Notes under the pieces: generated by a model
Seen by the model: only the letters and a program-made list of their open reading frames with translations
Databases searched by the model: none
What the model was told of the DNA's origin: nothing
Part shown: positions 57,206 through 64,000 of the stretch, piece after piece
Position numbering within the stretch: position 1 is the stretch's first letter
Layout of the letters: each line of letters begins with the position of its first letter
NCBI GenBank assembly: GCA_027449685.1
Contig: DAIDLC010000007.1
Span: 54,003 to 118,002 of the forward strand
Direction of reading: 5' to 3'
DNA length: 64,000 nt
From: Ferrovaceae bacterium
Lineage (GTDB): Bacteria > Pseudomonadota > Gammaproteobacteria > Burkholderiales > Ferrovaceae
Made by a program: the position numbers and the translations under genes

Positions 57206-59440
57206 ATGAGTAGTCGTATATTGGATCGCCGCGATTTTTTACGCGTGTTAGGTATCGGAGGAGCGGCCGCCACCCTGGCGGGTTGTGGCAATACCTCCAT
57301 AGAATCCGGCAAGGAACTGGTCATGTCCTATGTCCAGCCGGAGGACTTCGTGGTGCCGGGGGTGGGGGTGTACTACGCTTCCACCTGCACGCAATGTGGT
57401 TCGGGCTGTGGCATCATGGGACGCGTGCGCGAAGGGCGGATTTTGAAGCTCGAAGGCAACCCCCAATCGCTCATCAGTGCCGGCAAAATTTGTGGTCTGG
57501 GACAGGCGGGGGTGCAGGTGCACTACAACCCGGACCGCCTGAGAACGCCCCTGATGCGGGAAGGCGATACCTTGAAGCCCGTGTCCTGGGAGAAGGCCCA
57601 GGCGTCCCTGAACAGCCGTTTGGGCCCTGCCAGCACCCTGGCAGGCAATCAGATCGCTTTTCTCACGGGGGAAATCAGCGGGCACCAAAAAGTCATGGTG
57701 GAAGCCCTGCTGGAATCCTTCGGCTCCGACAACCATGTCGTCTACGATGCGCTCTCTACCGTTACGGGACGCGCAGCCAGTAAAGCGGTCATCGGCGAGT
57801 CATTACCGGTCCTGAAAATCGACCAGGCGCGCATGATTCTCTCCTTTGGCAATGATTTTCTGGGGTCTGGGGTCTCGCCGGTGTACATGGCGGCCCAATA
57901 CGCGCGTTTTCGCAAGGCGCCACGTGGCACGCTGGTGCAAATCGAACCGCGCATGACCCTTACCGGAGCCAACGCAGATCGCTGGTACGCCATCAAGCCG
58001 GGCACTGAGGGAGTCTTCGCTCTCGGCTTGGCCCATGCCTTGCTGGCGCACGAAAGCTATGCCCACAGCTTGCCGGCAGAGTTGGAAGCGGCACTCAAAC
58101 CCTACGACAAAGACACGGTCAGCGAAGTCACCGGAGTCCATGCGGAGGCTATCCCTCACCTGGCAGGCATGTTATGGGAAAAAAGTCCCAGTCTGGTGCT
58201 CTCCGGCCCTTCGGCGGAAGGCCATGTACGGGGCTTCAATAACGCGGCGGCCATCCAGTTGCTCAACCTGATTCTGAACAACCGCGGAAGGTCCCTGCTG
58301 GGTTCGGCTGTGCACCCGTTCCCGCAACTGGTCTCGGCCACAGGTTCCTACAGCGCGCTAGTCAAGCTCAACCAGGATATGTCTGCTGGGCGCGTGCAGA
58401 CCTTGCTGCTGGTGGGAACCAACCCCGTGTTTACTGCCCCGACGTTCCTGCCCTTCGCCAATAATCTGAGCAAGGTGCCCTTCAAGGTGGCCTTCGTTAC
58501 CCAACTGGACGAAACCGCCCACCAGTGCGATCTGGTACTGCCCCTGCTCTCGCCCTTGGAAGACTTTGGCACGCATGTGGCGTCCTATCAACCCTCGGGG
58601 GTTGAAGTCCAAATCCAGCAACCACTGATGGAAAAGCTCTACCCCGAAACACGGGGGTTTGGCGATATCTTGCTGGAACTGGTCAAACTGCGTCGGCCCG
58701 AGGTGTACAAGGCGTTCCCCGACTATTACAGCTACCTGAAAACGGCGGTGACCAAAGCAAAACCCGTTTTCAAGGCCACTACCGGGGACGACGAATTCTG
58801 GGAAGACGCACTACGTTCCGGGGTTTTGCGTCTGGATCTGCCAGCTGCGGCCCTGGAGTCCAAGGAAGGGGCCTCCGTGGTACAAGTGGACACGCCCCGG
58901 GTGCTCGATACCGACGTGCACTATCCCTTCTTTTTCGTGCCTTCGGTGCGCGCGGACTTGCGCGATGGCCGCCACGCCAACTTGCCTTGGTTGCAGGAGT
59001 CGCCCGATCCTTTAACCACCGTGGTTTGGGATTCCTGGGTGGACATTCACCCCAAAACGGCCAACGAAATGCAGATTCGCGAGGGCGATATTCTGGAAGT
59101 CCAGTCGGCTACCGGGTCGATGCGGGCCAAGGCCTACCTGTTTCCGGGTATTCAGCCGGACACGGTGTCCATGCCCCTGGGGCAGGGGCATACGGCCTAT
59201 GGCCGCTATGCCGACGGCATGGGGGTGAATCCGTTCAAGCTGTTTGACCCCATGTTTGATGAAAAAACCGGCGAGCTGGCCCTGTATGCCACGCGCGTCA
59301 TCATCAAGAAGACGGGAGAAAATGCCCTTGTGGTGAAGGATGAGGGCCCCACCAGCTTGCAGCAAAACCGCAAACTGGTAGCCACCATCGGGGCGGATCA
59401 GGCGCAACTGGCCAAGGAGAACGCACATGTCACTGAGTAA
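57206..59440 (+). CDS. actB1: ACIII molybdopterin-oxidoreductase-like subunit ActB1 (split ActB)
   Basis: The 744-residue protein corresponds to the N-terminal half of the usual ~1000-residue ActB. It opens with a twin-arginine motif (DRRDFLRVLGIGG) and a lipobox-like LAGC (Cys27). Cysteines 61, 64, 68 and 96 form C-x2-C-x3-C-x27-C, the [4Fe-4S] pattern of molybdopterin oxidoreductases, which as far as I recall is missing from the characterised fused ActB proteins. The remainder shows MopB-like segments (SFGNDFLGSGVSPVYMA, LLLVGTNPVFTAP, QLDETAHQCDLVLPLLSPLED). No obvious molybdenum-ligand motif was recognised. The 3' end overlaps actB2 by 14 nt. Confidence 0.88.
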   Translation: MSSRILDRRDFLRVLGIGGAAATLAGCGNTSIESGKELVMSYVQPEDFVVPGVGVYYASTCTQCGSGCGIMGRVREGRILKLEGNPQSLISAGKICGLGQAGVQVHYNPDRLRTPLMREGDTLKPVSWEKAQASLNSRLGPASTLAGNQIAFLTGEISGHQKVMVEALLESFGSDNHVVYDALSTVTGRAASKAVIGESLPVLKIDQARMILSFGNDFLGSGVSPVYMAAQYARFRKAPRGTLVQIEPRMTLTGANADRWYAIKPGTEGVFALGLAHALLAHESYAHSLPAELEAALKPYDKDTVSEVTGVHAEAIPHLAGMLWEKSPSLVLSGPSAEGHVRGFNNAAAIQLLNLILNNRGRSLLGSAVHPFPQLVSATGSYSALVKLNQDMSAGRVQTLLLVGTNPVFTAPTFLPFANNLSKVPFKVAFVTQLDETAHQCDLVLPLLSPLEDFGTHVASYQPSGVEVQIQQPLMEKLYPETRGFGDILLELVKLRRPEVYKAFPDYYSYLKTAVTKAKPVFKATTGDDEFWEDALRSGVLRLDLPAAALESKEGASVVQVDTPRVLDTDVHYPFFFVPSVRADLRDGRHANLPWLQESPDPLTTVVWDSWVDIHPKTANEMQIREGDILEVQSATGSMRAKAYLFPGIQPDTVSMPLGQGHTAYGRYADGMGVNPFKLFDPMFDEKTGELALYATRVIIKKTGENALVVKDEGPTSLQQNRKLVATIGADQAQLAKENAHVTE

Positions 59441-60272
59441 TCTCATCAAGAACTGGTCCTCTCTGCGGGTCCGCCGCCCCTATGAGGGGCAATACAAGGG
59501 CAAGGACTACAAGTGGGCCATGGTCATCGACCTGGATGCCTGCACGGGGTGCAATGCCTGCACCACCGCCTGCTATGCAGAGAACAACCTGCCCGTGGTG
59601 GGCAAGGAATCCTTTGCCAAGGGGCAGGCCATGCACTGGATTCGCATCGAACGCTATTGGGGTCCGGGAGACCACATGACCGAGGAGTTCCCTCAACGGG
59701 GTGCCCAGTTTCTGCCCATGCTTTGTCAACAGTGTGAAGCCGCACCCTGCGAAGTGGTTTGTCCGGTGGGGGCCACCCATCACACGCCCGATGGTCTCAA
59801 TTCCCAGGTCTATAACCGCTGTATCGGTTCGCGCTACTGCTCGGCCAACTGTCCCTACAAGGTGCGTTATTTCAATTGGTGGCAGTATCCGGAGCGAGCC
59901 TGGCCCAACCCTCTGGAATTGCAGCTCAATCCCGATGTTACGGTGCGCAGCAAGGGGGTTATGGAAAAATGCACCTTCTGCGTGCAGCGCTTGACGGAAG
60001 CCAAAAACCGGGCCCGTACCGAAAACCGCCTGGTGGCCGATGGGGAAGTCACCACGGCGTGCGCCCAGGCCTGCCCCACCTCTGCCATTACCTTCGGCAA
60101 TCTGGCCAACGAAAAATCCACCGTGGCAAAAATGTGGCAGGCGCACCAAATCAAGCTGGCCAGCGATGTGCAGGAGAAGGACGACACGGTGCGCGGTTAC
60201 CGGATTTTTGAAGACTTGAGAACCTACCCCTCCATCGTCTATCTGGAGCAGGTGCGTGATCTCGAGGCGTAA
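59427..60272 (+). CDS. actB2: ACIII iron-sulfur subunit ActB2 (split ActB)
   Basis: The 281-residue protein is the ferredoxin-type four-cluster subunit. Cysteine groups are CTGCNACTTAC, CQQCEAAPCEVVC, CIGSRYCSANC and the later CTFC plus CAQAC: 15 cluster cysteines in all, three in the third group, consistent with three [4Fe-4S] and one [3Fe-4S], as reported for ACIII. Other family features are the CPYKVRYFNW and ACPTSAITFGN motifs. It starts within the last codons of actB1 (14-nt overlap), so the two halves are made in step and should form one electron wire from ActC-bound quinol to ActA. Confidence 0.93.
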   Translation: MSLSNLIKNWSSLRVRRPYEGQYKGKDYKWAMVIDLDACTGCNACTTACYAENNLPVVGKESFAKGQAMHWIRIERYWGPGDHMTEEFPQRGAQFLPMLCQQCEAAPCEVVCPVGATHHTPDGLNSQVYNRCIGSRYCSANCPYKVRYFNWWQYPERAWPNPLELQLNPDVTVRSKGVMEKCTFCVQRLTEAKNRARTENRLVADGEVTTACAQACPTSAITFGNLANEKSTVAKMWQAHQIKLASDVQEKDDTVRGYRIFEDLRTYPSIVYLEQVRDLEA

Positions 60273-60334
60273 CCCGCTACAGCACGCCTTCGCTTAAACA
60301 GGACCTTCTGGATTCTAAAATTGGAACCTCTAGC

Positions 60335-61735
60335 ATGATTCATACAACTGACGAAAGAGACATTGAAGTCGAGCGAAGATTTGTTCCCAAGGCCAAGGAC
60401 ATCAACGATGAAATTGCCTGGGCCCAGATCAACAAGGACGTTCTGCGCAGTATGGAACGCCCGCGCATGATGTACTGGGTGATTTTCCTGGCCTCGCTGG
60501 CCCTGTTTTCCTTCGGGGTCTATTGCGAAGTGCGGCAATATCAGAGTGGCTTGGGAATGGCCGATCTGGAAAATCCGCAAGTCTGGGGGCTGTATATCGC
60601 CACCTTCATCTTCTGGATCGGGATGAGCCACTCGGGCACGTTGCTGTCGGCCATTTTGCACATCATGCATGCGGATTGGCGCAAACCCATCTACCGCTTT
60701 GCGGAGGCCATGACCACCTTTTCTCTCATGACCGCAGGATTGTTCGTGCTGGTGCATCTGGGACGGGTTTGGCAGTTTTATTATGTGGTGGCCTACCCCA
60801 ACGAGCGCTGGACCTGGCCTAACTTCAATTCCCCGTTGGTGTGGGATGCCACGGCCATCGGCACCTATCTGACTTCCTCCATCGTCTTCCTGTATTTCGG
60901 GATGATTCCGGATCTGGCGATTTGCAGGGACAATGCCAAGGGGTTTCGGCGCAAGTTTTATTGGTTGCTGTCCCTGGGATGGCAAGGGACGGACCGGCAA
61001 TGGGCCAATTTTCGTGTAACCTACCTGACGGTGGCCTGTTTTCTGATTCCCCTGGCCGTTTCGGTGCACTCCATCGTGGCCACAGACTTTGCCGTATCCC
61101 AGCAACCGGGCTGGCATATCACCTCCTTCCCGCCCTACTTTGTGGCTGGAGCGCTGTATTCCGGGTGTGCTGCCATCATTACCCTGTTCATCATCCTGCG
61201 CTACGTGTTCCGCTTTGAAGAATACATGACCATGCCGATTCTGGATAAAACCTGCCGGCTAACCTTTGCCATTGCCATGGTGTGGACCTACCTGAACCTC
61301 ATCGAATACGCTTCGGTGTGGTACGGATCGGACCCCTACGCCAAGGAAACCCTGATCTTCCGGGCAACTGGCACCTACGCGCCGTACTGGTGGGCCATGA
61401 ATTTCCTTGGTTCCGTGGTGCCCTTTGCCCTGGCGTTCAAATCCTTGCGTAACCACATTCCCACCATGATGGTGGTGTCCCTGCTGCTCAATCTGGGCAT
61501 GTGGCTGGAACGCTTCATGATCGTAACCCCCACCTTTGCCCATGGTTACTATCCCTGGACCTGGACCGGCAACTGGTGGCCCAGCTGGATTCAATGGGGC
61601 ATCGTGGCGGGTAGTTTTGGCTGGTTTACCATGCTGTTCATGTTGTTCTGCAAAATTTTCCCGGCTGTTTCCATGTATGAAGTGAAGGAAATGGTTTATC
61701 ACCGCTTCATGGCACGTAAGGCGAGGGCATCATGA
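60335..61735 (+). CDS. actC: ACIII NrfD-like quinol-binding subunit ActC
   Basis: A 466-residue polytopic membrane protein of the NrfD/PsrC family with about ten helices, the predicted site of quinol oxidation. Recognisable segments are FIFWIGMSHSGTLLSAILHIM, VHLGRVWQFYYVVAYPNERWTWPNF-type sequence near residue 135 and NLGMWLERFMIVTPTFAHGY. The soluble N-terminus of about 45 residues is charged. A 62-nt gap separates it from actB2; its stop overlaps actD by 4 nt. Confidence 0.95.
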   Translation: MIHTTDERDIEVERRFVPKAKDINDEIAWAQINKDVLRSMERPRMMYWVIFLASLALFSFGVYCEVRQYQSGLGMADLENPQVWGLYIATFIFWIGMSHSGTLLSAILHIMHADWRKPIYRFAEAMTTFSLMTAGLFVLVHLGRVWQFYYVVAYPNERWTWPNFNSPLVWDATAIGTYLTSSIVFLYFGMIPDLAICRDNAKGFRRKFYWLLSLGWQGTDRQWANFRVTYLTVACFLIPLAVSVHSIVATDFAVSQQPGWHITSFPPYFVAGALYSGCAAIITLFIILRYVFRFEEYMTMPILDKTCRLTFAIAMVWTYLNLIEYASVWYGSDPYAKETLIFRATGTYAPYWWAMNFLGSVVPFALAFKSLRNHIPTMMVVSLLLNLGMWLERFMIVTPTFAHGYYPWTWTGNWWPSWIQWGIVAGSFGWFTMLFMLFCKIFPAVSMYEVKEMVYHRFMARKARAS

Positions 61736-62259
61736 GCAAGGCACATACTTTAGCGTTGTACAGCGATTTCGAAGAAGCCGGACGCGCCATACAGGAGCTC
61801 AAGTCGGCTAATTTGCAGGGGTTCAAGATGGATGACGTGATCCTCAAGTCCCCCATCGAACACCCCGAACTGTCCGAGATGCTTGGCAGTCGACCGGTGT
61901 ATGTGCAGTTTTTTACACTGGCTGGAGCGGTGTTGGGCAGCAGCATCGGGTTTACCCTGATTGCCTCGGCCCAGGCCAACTTTCTGGTGCAAATTCGCGG
62001 GGGGCGCCCGATCGTGCCGCTCCCCCCCGATCTGGTGATTACCTATGAGTTGTTCATTCTGATTGGTGTATTCATGACGGTTCTGGGCTGTTTCATTGGC
62101 TGGAAACTGCCGGGTAATCGCAGCCCCATTTACAACACCAGTATCTCGGAAGACAAGGTGGGCATACTGGTCAAGGCGGAAGCCCAGACCATTCCACAAA
62201 TCAACGAAATCTTCAACCGCCATCAGCCACTGGAAATCATTGGGGAGCAGGGACGATGA
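61732..62259 (+). CDS. actD: ACIII subunit ActD (DUF3341)
   Basis: The 175-residue protein matches the DUF3341 layout: an N-terminal soluble ferredoxin-like part (LALYSDFEEAGRAIQELKSA), two membrane helices (FTLAGAVLGSSIGFTLIAS and YELFILIGVFMTVLGCFIGW) and a C-terminal soluble part. ActD is a structural subunit of ACIII without known cofactors. It overlaps both actC and actE by 4 nt. Confidence 0.93.
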   Translation: MSKAHTLALYSDFEEAGRAIQELKSANLQGFKMDDVILKSPIEHPELSEMLGSRPVYVQFFTLAGAVLGSSIGFTLIASAQANFLVQIRGGRPIVPLPPDLVITYELFILIGVFMTVLGCFIGWKLPGNRSPIYNTSISEDKVGILVKAEAQTIPQINEIFNRHQPLEIIGEQGR

Positions 62260-62783
62260 AATCAACTCGCTGGATAGTTATCTTGGCACTGCTCCCATCG
62301 CTGGCCATGGCTTGGCCCTGGAGCAAGGACATGGCCAATCAGATCAGCATCAAACCCGAAGAAGGCCCAGATTCGGTGCGAGCCTTTCCGCAACGCTCCG
62401 TGCCCATGGAGGGGACCAAGACCACGCCGTATATTCATGATCATGATGCGGCCATGAAATTGCCCAATCCCAATCCGGCCACGCCGGAATCCATTGCCCG
62501 TGGCAAGGCCATGTTCGAAATCTACTGCGTTCCCTGCCATGGCACCTCGGGAACCGGGGATGGCCTGGTGGGGGCCAAGCTGATCGTACGCCCCTTCGAT
62601 CTCACGGCCGATCGCGTGCAGAAGGAAATGCCGGAAGGCTACATCTTTGCCCATGTCACCTTTGGGGGGGCGCTGATGCCTTCCTATGGCAACGACATGT
62701 ACCCCTCCGAGCGCTGGGATCTGGTGAACTACGTTCGCCACGGCCTGAAATCCGAGCAAGCCACGGCCATGGGCGCCAAGTAA
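62256..62783 (+). CDS. actE: ACIII monoheme cytochrome ActE
   Basis: A 175-residue exported monoheme cytochrome c with signal peptide (WIVILALLPSLAMA), heme motif CVPCH at 91-95 and a probable axial methionine in GGALMPSYGNDMYP. It would receive electrons from ActA or pass them to the soluble carriers encoded upstream. Several characterised ActE proteins are lipoproteins; no lipobox cysteine is visible here, which is a small difference. It overlaps actD by 4 nt and precedes actF by 13 nt. Confidence 0.93.
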   Translation: MKSTRWIVILALLPSLAMAWPWSKDMANQISIKPEEGPDSVRAFPQRSVPMEGTKTTPYIHDHDAAMKLPNPNPATPESIARGKAMFEIYCVPCHGTSGTGDGLVGAKLIVRPFDLTADRVQKEMPEGYIFAHVTFGGALMPSYGNDMYPSERWDLVNYVRHGLKSEQATAMGAK

Positions 62784-62796
62784 AAAGGAAACAATC

Positions 62797-63801
62797 ATGA
62801 TCTCGTTTGCAAGTTGGTCTGTACTGACCGTGGATTTTCTGGTGGTGTTGCACCTGTCGCTGGCAGGAGTCACCCTGGCCGCATTGCTGCATCTGGTCAA
62901 CGCCCGCTGGCGTTTTGATATCCGGCTGATCTCGGTCGCGTTTTTTTCCCTCTTTCCTCTGGCTTTCATTCTGTTGCTGATTTTACTGTTTGGCGGCAGC
63001 ATGACTTTTCCCTGGGTGGGGTCCTTCGAAAAATTGCCGCGCTGGAACAATCTGGGGTTTCTGGCAGTACGCGAAATCCTGGGGTTTCTGGCGGTGGGTA
63101 CGCTGTATGGCCTGTTTATCCGCTATCAGGCCAAATCCGAACAATCCCCCGCCGACATGCACAGCTTTCGCATCGTGGCCATGCTCATTCCCTTTGCCCA
63201 TGTTCTGTTTTGCACCATGGTGGCCTGGGATTTCGAGATGACGCTGTTGCCTGATTGGGAAAGCTCCATTTATGCCATGTATCACTTCGTGAGTGCCTTC
63301 GGCATGTTCCTTGCCGTGTTGGTGCTCAGCCTGTATGCGCTGGACAAGTCCGGGGCATTCCTGCAGAAGCCGGGCGAATACTTGTACAACTACATCGCCC
63401 AAATGATGCTGGCCTTCACGATTCTTTGGGTGTACACCTTTTTTGCGCAATACCTGATCATCTGGTATGGCAACATGCCTGAAGAAACCGAACGCATCTG
63501 GCGGATGCAAAACGGCGAGTACAGCACGCTTTTCTGGGGCTTCTTCGTGCTGAAATTTGTGATTCCATTTGTAACCTTGGTTTTTCCCTTCAGCCGGTAC
63601 TCGCCGAAGGTGATCATCACGGTGGCCAGTTCCATGTTGCTAGGCACCTGGATTGAGAGATACACTTGGATTTCAGGAACTTATCCATCCGCGCACCTGC
63701 CCATGACAGGCTTGTTCGACGTGGGTGTGACGGTGGTTGTGTTTGGTTTGGCCGTCATGATCGTCCGGTCGAAACTCAGAAATTCACAAATCATTCGTTG
63801 A
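62797..63801 (+). CDS. actF: ACIII membrane subunit ActF
   Basis: A 334-residue polytopic membrane protein with about ten helices, related to ActC and possibly forming the second NrfD-like half-channel. Characteristic segments are FPWVGSFEKLPRWNNLGFLAVREILGF-type sequence near residue 70, AWDFEMTLLPDWESSIYAMYHF and IIWYGNMPEETERIW. It is the last visible act gene; a hairpin region follows 61 nt later. Genes for a cytochrome oxidase often come next in such clusters but lie outside the window. Confidence 0.93.
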   Translation: MISFASWSVLTVDFLVVLHLSLAGVTLAALLHLVNARWRFDIRLISVAFFSLFPLAFILLLILLFGGSMTFPWVGSFEKLPRWNNLGFLAVREILGFLAVGTLYGLFIRYQAKSEQSPADMHSFRIVAMLIPFAHVLFCTMVAWDFEMTLLPDWESSIYAMYHFVSAFGMFLAVLVLSLYALDKSGAFLQKPGEYLYNYIAQMMLAFTILWVYTFFAQYLIIWYGNMPEETERIWRMQNGEYSTLFWGFFVLKFVIPFVTLVFPFSRYSPKVIITVASSMLLGTWIERYTWISGTYPSAHLPMTGLFDVGVTVVVFGLAVMIVRSKLRNSQIIR

Positions 63802-63862
63802 TCCCGGTCAAAGAAAGTTGAAAAGCTGGATTGATGCTGGTATAAAGTCTAAAAGCTAAAAA

Positions 63863-63885
63863 GGTGGGGTACACGATACCCCACC
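63863..63885 (-). terminator. Hairpin with U-tract on the minus strand after actF
   Basis: GGTGGGGTA and TACCCCACC form a perfect 9-bp stem with loop CACGA. Read on the minus strand the stem is followed by TTTTTAGCTTTT, a good intrinsic terminator for a convergent gene beyond the right edge; on the plus strand it lacks a U-tract but may still help end the act transcript. Confidence 0.7.
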
Positions 63886-63888
63886 ACA

Positions 63889-63904
63889 CAGAGGGGGGCC
63901 TCTG
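63889..63904 (+). terminator. Second hairpin after actF
   Basis: CAGAGG-GGGG-CCTCTG is a perfect 6-bp stem 3 nt after the previous hairpin, followed by TACGTAC and no U-run. Together the two stems mark the end of the act operon. The remaining ~95 nt to the window edge show no gene. Confidence 0.4.
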
Positions 63905-64000
63905 TACGTACAATCATATGGTTTGGTTACAGTTCATCAGACTCACAAGAAAGTTAGAGGGTGAGAGCTGAAATTTTTTCGTTTGCAATAAGGCGTATCT

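Overview
The window looks like a chromosomal segment of a chemolithotrophic betaproteobacterium, probably an iron oxidiser (Gallionella/Sideroxydans- or Ferrovum-like). The lineage is inferred from gene order and protein content, not from a search. Markers are gatCAB divergent from mreBCD-mrdA-rodA-rlpA-dacC, metX-metW followed by an AmpG-like permease, DUF971-ubiE-ubiJ-ubiB, holA-lptE-leuS with nadD-rsfS-rlmH-rng, and lolB-ispE-tRNA-Gln-prs-rplY-pth-ychF. The lifestyle is inferred from the right-hand 14 kb, where c-type cytochromes, a Tat-exported high-potential iron-sulfur protein (HiPIP) and an alternative complex III (ACIII) are packed together. Coding density is high, with many 1-14 nt overlaps between genes; no insertion sequence, prophage or CRISPR array was seen.

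Layout. 1-6.6 kb (+): the 3' end of a TPR protein gene, lolB, ispE, tRNA-Gln(TTG), prs, rplY, pth, ychF. 6.8-9.2 kb (+): a three-gene acyl-chemistry cassette (alpha/beta-hydrolase-fold protein with a Cys nucleophile, acyl carrier protein, ketosynthase) of unknown product. 9.2-19.3 kb (-): a cell-shape and cell-wall operon running mreB, mreC, mreD, mrdA, rodA, rlpA, dacC, a D-amino-acid transaminase, ybeD, lipB, lipA. 19.4-24.4 kb (+): gatCAB, metX, metW. 24.3-25.6 kb (-): AmpG-like permease. 25.8-26.4 kb (+): pyrE. 26.4-36.9 kb (-): DUF971, ubiE, ubiJ, ubiB, gamma-carbonic-anhydrase-like protein, alpha/beta hydrolase, hemJ, RlmL-like methyltransferase, then phoB-phoR-ptsH-ptsI behind a well-formed Pho box. 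37.0-39.0 kb (+): yggS, proC, yggT. 39.1-47.4 kb (-): leuS, lptE, holA, proA, nadD, rsfS, rlmH, rng. 47.5-49.7 kb (+): uvrD-type helicase.

Respiratory region, 49.8-63.8 kb. A diheme cytochrome c4 gene is followed by two membrane proteins of unknown function (+). Facing it is a (-) operon encoding a membrane-anchored monoheme cytochrome c, a four-helix heme-copper-oxidase-subunit-I-like protein, a thioredoxin-like lipoprotein and a small membrane protein. Next come a second c4-like diheme cytochrome (-), a long divergent control region, the HiPIP gene (+), a structured 386-nt leader, and actA-actB1-actB2-actC-actD-actE-actF (+). ActB, usually one fused protein, is split here, and its molybdopterin-oxidoreductase-like half keeps a four-cysteine Fe-S motif. 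The likely shared job is to pass high-potential electrons between periplasmic carriers (two c4 cytochromes, HiPIP), the quinone pool (ACIII) and a terminal oxidase outside the window; in iron oxidisers ACIII could run in reverse to supply reducing power.

The most unusual items are the split ActB with its extra Cys motif, the mini heme-copper-oxidase-like operon, the Cys-nucleophile/ACP/ketosynthase cassette, and the Pho-box-led phoBR-ptsHI operon.
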